DNA from: JAJZJT01 sp964610905
GTDB lineage: Bacteria; Actinomycetota; Acidimicrobiia; Acidimicrobiales; RAAP-2
Direction: 5' to 3'
Assembly (NCBI GenBank): GCA_964610905.1
Contig: CAZSYT010000040.1
Location: 1-25,495 of the forward strand
Length of the DNA stretch: 25,495 nucleotides
Position numbers and translations under genes: made by a program. Numbering within the stretch: position 1 is the first letter of the stretch; each line of letters starts with the position of its first letter. The notes below the pieces were generated by a model, which worked only from the letters and a program-made list of their open reading frames with translations, was not told the origin of the DNA and searched no databases. Below are positions 23,794 to 25,495 of the stretch, one piece after another.

Positions 23794-24279
23794 TCAGGTC
23801 GGTCCCCTCGAGCCGCTCCTGCGTCCGACGACCCGTGCCGGGACGCCGAGGGCGATGGAGCCCGGGGGGATGTCGCGGGTGACCACGGCGTGCGCGCCGA
23901 CCACCGAGCCGTCGCCGATCGACACTCCCTTCACGACCGTCACCTTGGATCCCAGCCACACGTTGTCGCCGATCCGCACCGGCGCCACCACCCTCCCCTG
24001 CCTCACGATCGCCGTGCCGACGGCGTCGAAGGCGTGGTCGTGGTCGCGGACCGAGACCAGCTCGGCCAGGAGGCAGTCCCGACCGATCTCGACCCGGTCG
24101 TCTGCCGCCAGGGTGCAGTGGTGGCCGAAGACCGTCCCCGGTCCCACCGTGATCCGACCGCGGCACTCGAGGTCGAAGCCTCGGTCGAGGACGCACCCGG
24201 CCCCGAAGCTGACGGCCGCGCCTCGCGCCACCAGCAGCCGGGCTCCGGCGCGCACGTCGCACCGGGGGCCGAACACCAC
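23794..24279 (-). CDS. hexapeptide-repeat acyltransferase
   Basis: A left-handed beta-helix acyltransferase of the maltose/galactoside O-acetyltransferase type, at least 161 residues. Hexapeptide turns are visible in ITVGPGTVFGHHCTLAAD, VRIGDNVWLGSKVTVVKG and VSIGDGSVVGAHAVVTRD, the catalytic His is in SVRDHDHAFD, and the usual C-terminal cap is GSIALGVPARVVG. It would O-acetylate a sugar of the polymer using acetyl-CoA. GTG 24279 is the first standard start in frame, but the frame stays open to 24417 and the upstream residues (EFGVVRGASGYLRRRLGLWL) look like the normal N-terminus of such enzymes, so the real start may be a non-standard codon (CTG 24405) or there may be a sequence error. It is downstream of the family 2 glycosyltransferase gene on the same strand and converges with the hydrolase gene. 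Confidence 0.85.
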   Translation of the reverse strand: MVFGPRCDVRAGARLLVARGAAVSFGAGCVLDRGFDLECRGRITVGPGTVFGHHCTLAADDRVEIGRDCLLAELVSVRDHDHAFDAVGTAIVRQGRVVAPVRIGDNVWLGSKVTVVKGVSIGDGSVVGAHAVVTRDIPPGSIALGVPARVVGRRSGSRGPT

Positions 24280-24538
24280 CCGCCGATGGCGGAGGCGCGC
24301 CAGCCACAGCCCCAGCCGGCGCCGCAGGTACCCGCTCGCTCCCCGGACGACCCCGAACTCGGCCGCCGCACCGAGCCGTCGGACGCGTGCCGGCTCTCCC
24401 GTCAGCGTGGCACCGTCCTACGCGACCCACCTCGTGCGTGGTCGGCCCGCTCCCCGCGACACCGGCGAGCGCGGACCGTCGGGCCCGGCGCTCGTGGCGT
24501 CCGGGCACCGTCGACGGCGCCGTCACGGGCAGGAGGGC

Positions 24539-25429
24539 TCACAGGCACACGACCCCGCTCCGGATGCTCCCCTCGATGCGACCGACCGCGTAGGCGAGCT
24601 CGCTGCGGGCCCAGTGGGCCTCGTCTCGCTCTAGCCACGCCTTGAAGGCCCGCGGCACGATGCTCGCGTAGCGAGAGAGCACCTCGCTGAGCGGCTGGCT
24701 GCGGATGCCCACGTCGCGGAAGCGCTTGACGAGCACCGGATCGGCTCGCCCGTAGAGCCGCATCTGGTGGCGGGTCGCGGCGCCCACGGGCCGGAGCCGG
24801 TAGTGGACGACCGCGTCGGGCGCGAAGCCGAGCGTCTTGCCCTCCCGGACCAGGCAGCAGCCGGTCACCCTGTCGTCACCGATCGCCCACCCGGGGAGGT
24901 CGCACTCCGGCCCGTCGATCGCGTCCCAGACGTCTCGCCACGTCGCCCAGTTGCCGGCGTGCGGGAACGGGATCCCGCCCAGCATCTTCGGCAGTCGATC
25001 GACGATGTGGACCCACGGGCGAGCGGTGATCTCCGCCTCGTCGTTCAGGGCATGGAGCTCCAACGCTCCGCTCACCGCGTCGAAGTCGGCGGCCGCGGCC
25101 ACGAGCGCCGCGAGCCAGCCCGGAGCGCAGACGTCGTCGTGGTCCACGAAGGCCAGCAGGTCGCCCTTGCTCGCCGCCACGCCACGTCGCAGCGCGTGCT
25201 GCTTGCCGAGTCGCTCGCCGGCGTCCACGACCACGAGGTGCGGCACGCGATCGGCGAAGCCCTGGGCCACCTCGACGGTCCGGTCGGTGGAGCCGTTGTC
25301 GGCGACCACGAGCTCCCACGGCACGTCGAGCTGCTGGGAAGCGACCGACTCGAGCTGCTCGGCGAACAGCTCCTCGCCGTTCAGGACGGCGATGACCACG
25401 CTGACCAGGTTGGGAGACCGTTTCGGCAT
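24539..25429 (-). CDS. family 2 glycosyltransferase
   Basis: A 296-residue GT-A glycosyltransferase. It has VSVVIAVLNGEELFAEQLES, VVADNGSTDRTVEVAQ for the nucleotide, the metal-binding FVDHDDVC (DxD equivalent), and GDDRVTGCCLVREGKTL in the acceptor/catalytic-base region. The C-terminal ~80 residues (KRFRDVGIRSQPLSEVL) are amphipathic and may touch the membrane. Sugar specificity is unknown. ATG 25429 has GGGGG six bases upstream, and a TATCCT -10 box lies about 35 bases upstream. It is the first gene of a probable two-gene unit with the acyltransferase, though the 259-bp space to the annotated acyltransferase GTG is long because that start is probably too short. Confidence 0.93.
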   Translation of the reverse strand: MPKRSPNLVSVVIAVLNGEELFAEQLESVASQQLDVPWELVVADNGSTDRTVEVAQGFADRVPHLVVVDAGERLGKQHALRRGVAASKGDLLAFVDHDDVCAPGWLAALVAAAADFDAVSGALELHALNDEAEITARPWVHIVDRLPKMLGGIPFPHAGNWATWRDVWDAIDGPECDLPGWAIGDDRVTGCCLVREGKTLGFAPDAVVHYRLRPVGAATRHQMRLYGRADPVLVKRFRDVGIRSQPLSEVLSRYASIVPRAFKAWLERDEAHWARSELAYAVGRIEGSIRSGVVCL

Positions 25430-25464
25430 CAGGGGCCCCCGACGGCGTCACGGCGCATCGGAAC

Positions 25465-25470
25465 AGGATA
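25465..25470 (-). promoter_or_regulatory. candidate -10 box for the terminal glycosyltransferase gene
   Basis: Minus-strand TATCCT matches four of six bases of TATAAT. Transcription would start near 25458, giving a short leader with the GGGGG ribosome site before ATG 25429. Confidence 0.45.
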
Positions 25471-25495
25471 CTGAACGCGTCGATCGTCGCCGTGT

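Noticed and set aside
20090..24526. Very long minus-strand open frame across the secreted hydrolase
   Set aside because: It runs through the 100-N gap, is Gly/Arg/Val-rich without domains, and lies opposite a gene with signal peptide, catalytic motifs and repeats.

Overview
The window is very GC-rich, protein-dense actinobacterial DNA. Three signs fit the class Acidimicrobiia: GTG/TTG starts and leaderless promoters are common, a mycothiol-type DinB/maleylpyruvate isomerase protein is present, and a secreted protein carries the GGIFAFGDAGFYGSMGG repeat that I associate with Acidimicrobiia. The class assignment is inference. Two runs of exactly 100 N (10274-10373 and 23568-23667) are scaffold placeholders, and both fall inside tandem repeats. 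I see no tRNA, rRNA, CRISPR array, transposase or integrase.

Region 1 (1-6411) holds general and signalling genes. These are an alpha/beta hydrolase (-), a mycothiol-dependent-type DinB protein (-) divergent from an ArsR-family regulator (+), a membrane protein with two complete sensor-GGDEF modules (-), and a fusion of an antibiotic-type nucleotidyltransferase with a 2H phosphoesterase (+). The divergent 1865/1931 pair has a near-perfectly symmetric promoter/operator region.

Region 2 (6558-25429) is a Wzx/Wzy-type exopolysaccharide locus spread over several short transcription units on both strands. It contains a NodB-type polysaccharide deacetylase, a Wzx-like flippase, a family 2 glycosyltransferase, and an operon (15255 down to 10178) of Wzy-like polymerase, GT4 glycosyltransferase and a double glycosyltransferase in one chain. 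These are followed by a further glycosyltransferase, a Wzz/BY-kinase copolymerase, another GT4, a large secreted glycoside hydrolase with propeller, discoidin-like and repeat domains, a hexapeptide acyltransferase and another family 2 glycosyltransferase. I see no polyprenyl-phosphate sugar-1-phosphate transferase to start the repeat unit, so it must lie elsewhere.

Likely joint working (inference): seven glycosyltransferase domains build a lipid-linked repeat unit, the acyltransferase and deacetylase decorate it, the flippase exports it, and the Wzy protein polymerises it under control of the tyrosine-kinase copolymerase. The secreted hydrolase trims, releases or binds the product. The neighbouring tandem diguanylate cyclase could link production to c-di-GMP. 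The most unusual items are the nucleotidyltransferase-2H fusion, the duplicated sensor-GGDEF protein with only one intact inhibitory site, the double glycosyltransferase with a repeat-encoded tail, the family of short in-phase tandem repeats at gene ends, and the recurrent TAnnnT-6 nt-start arrangement.
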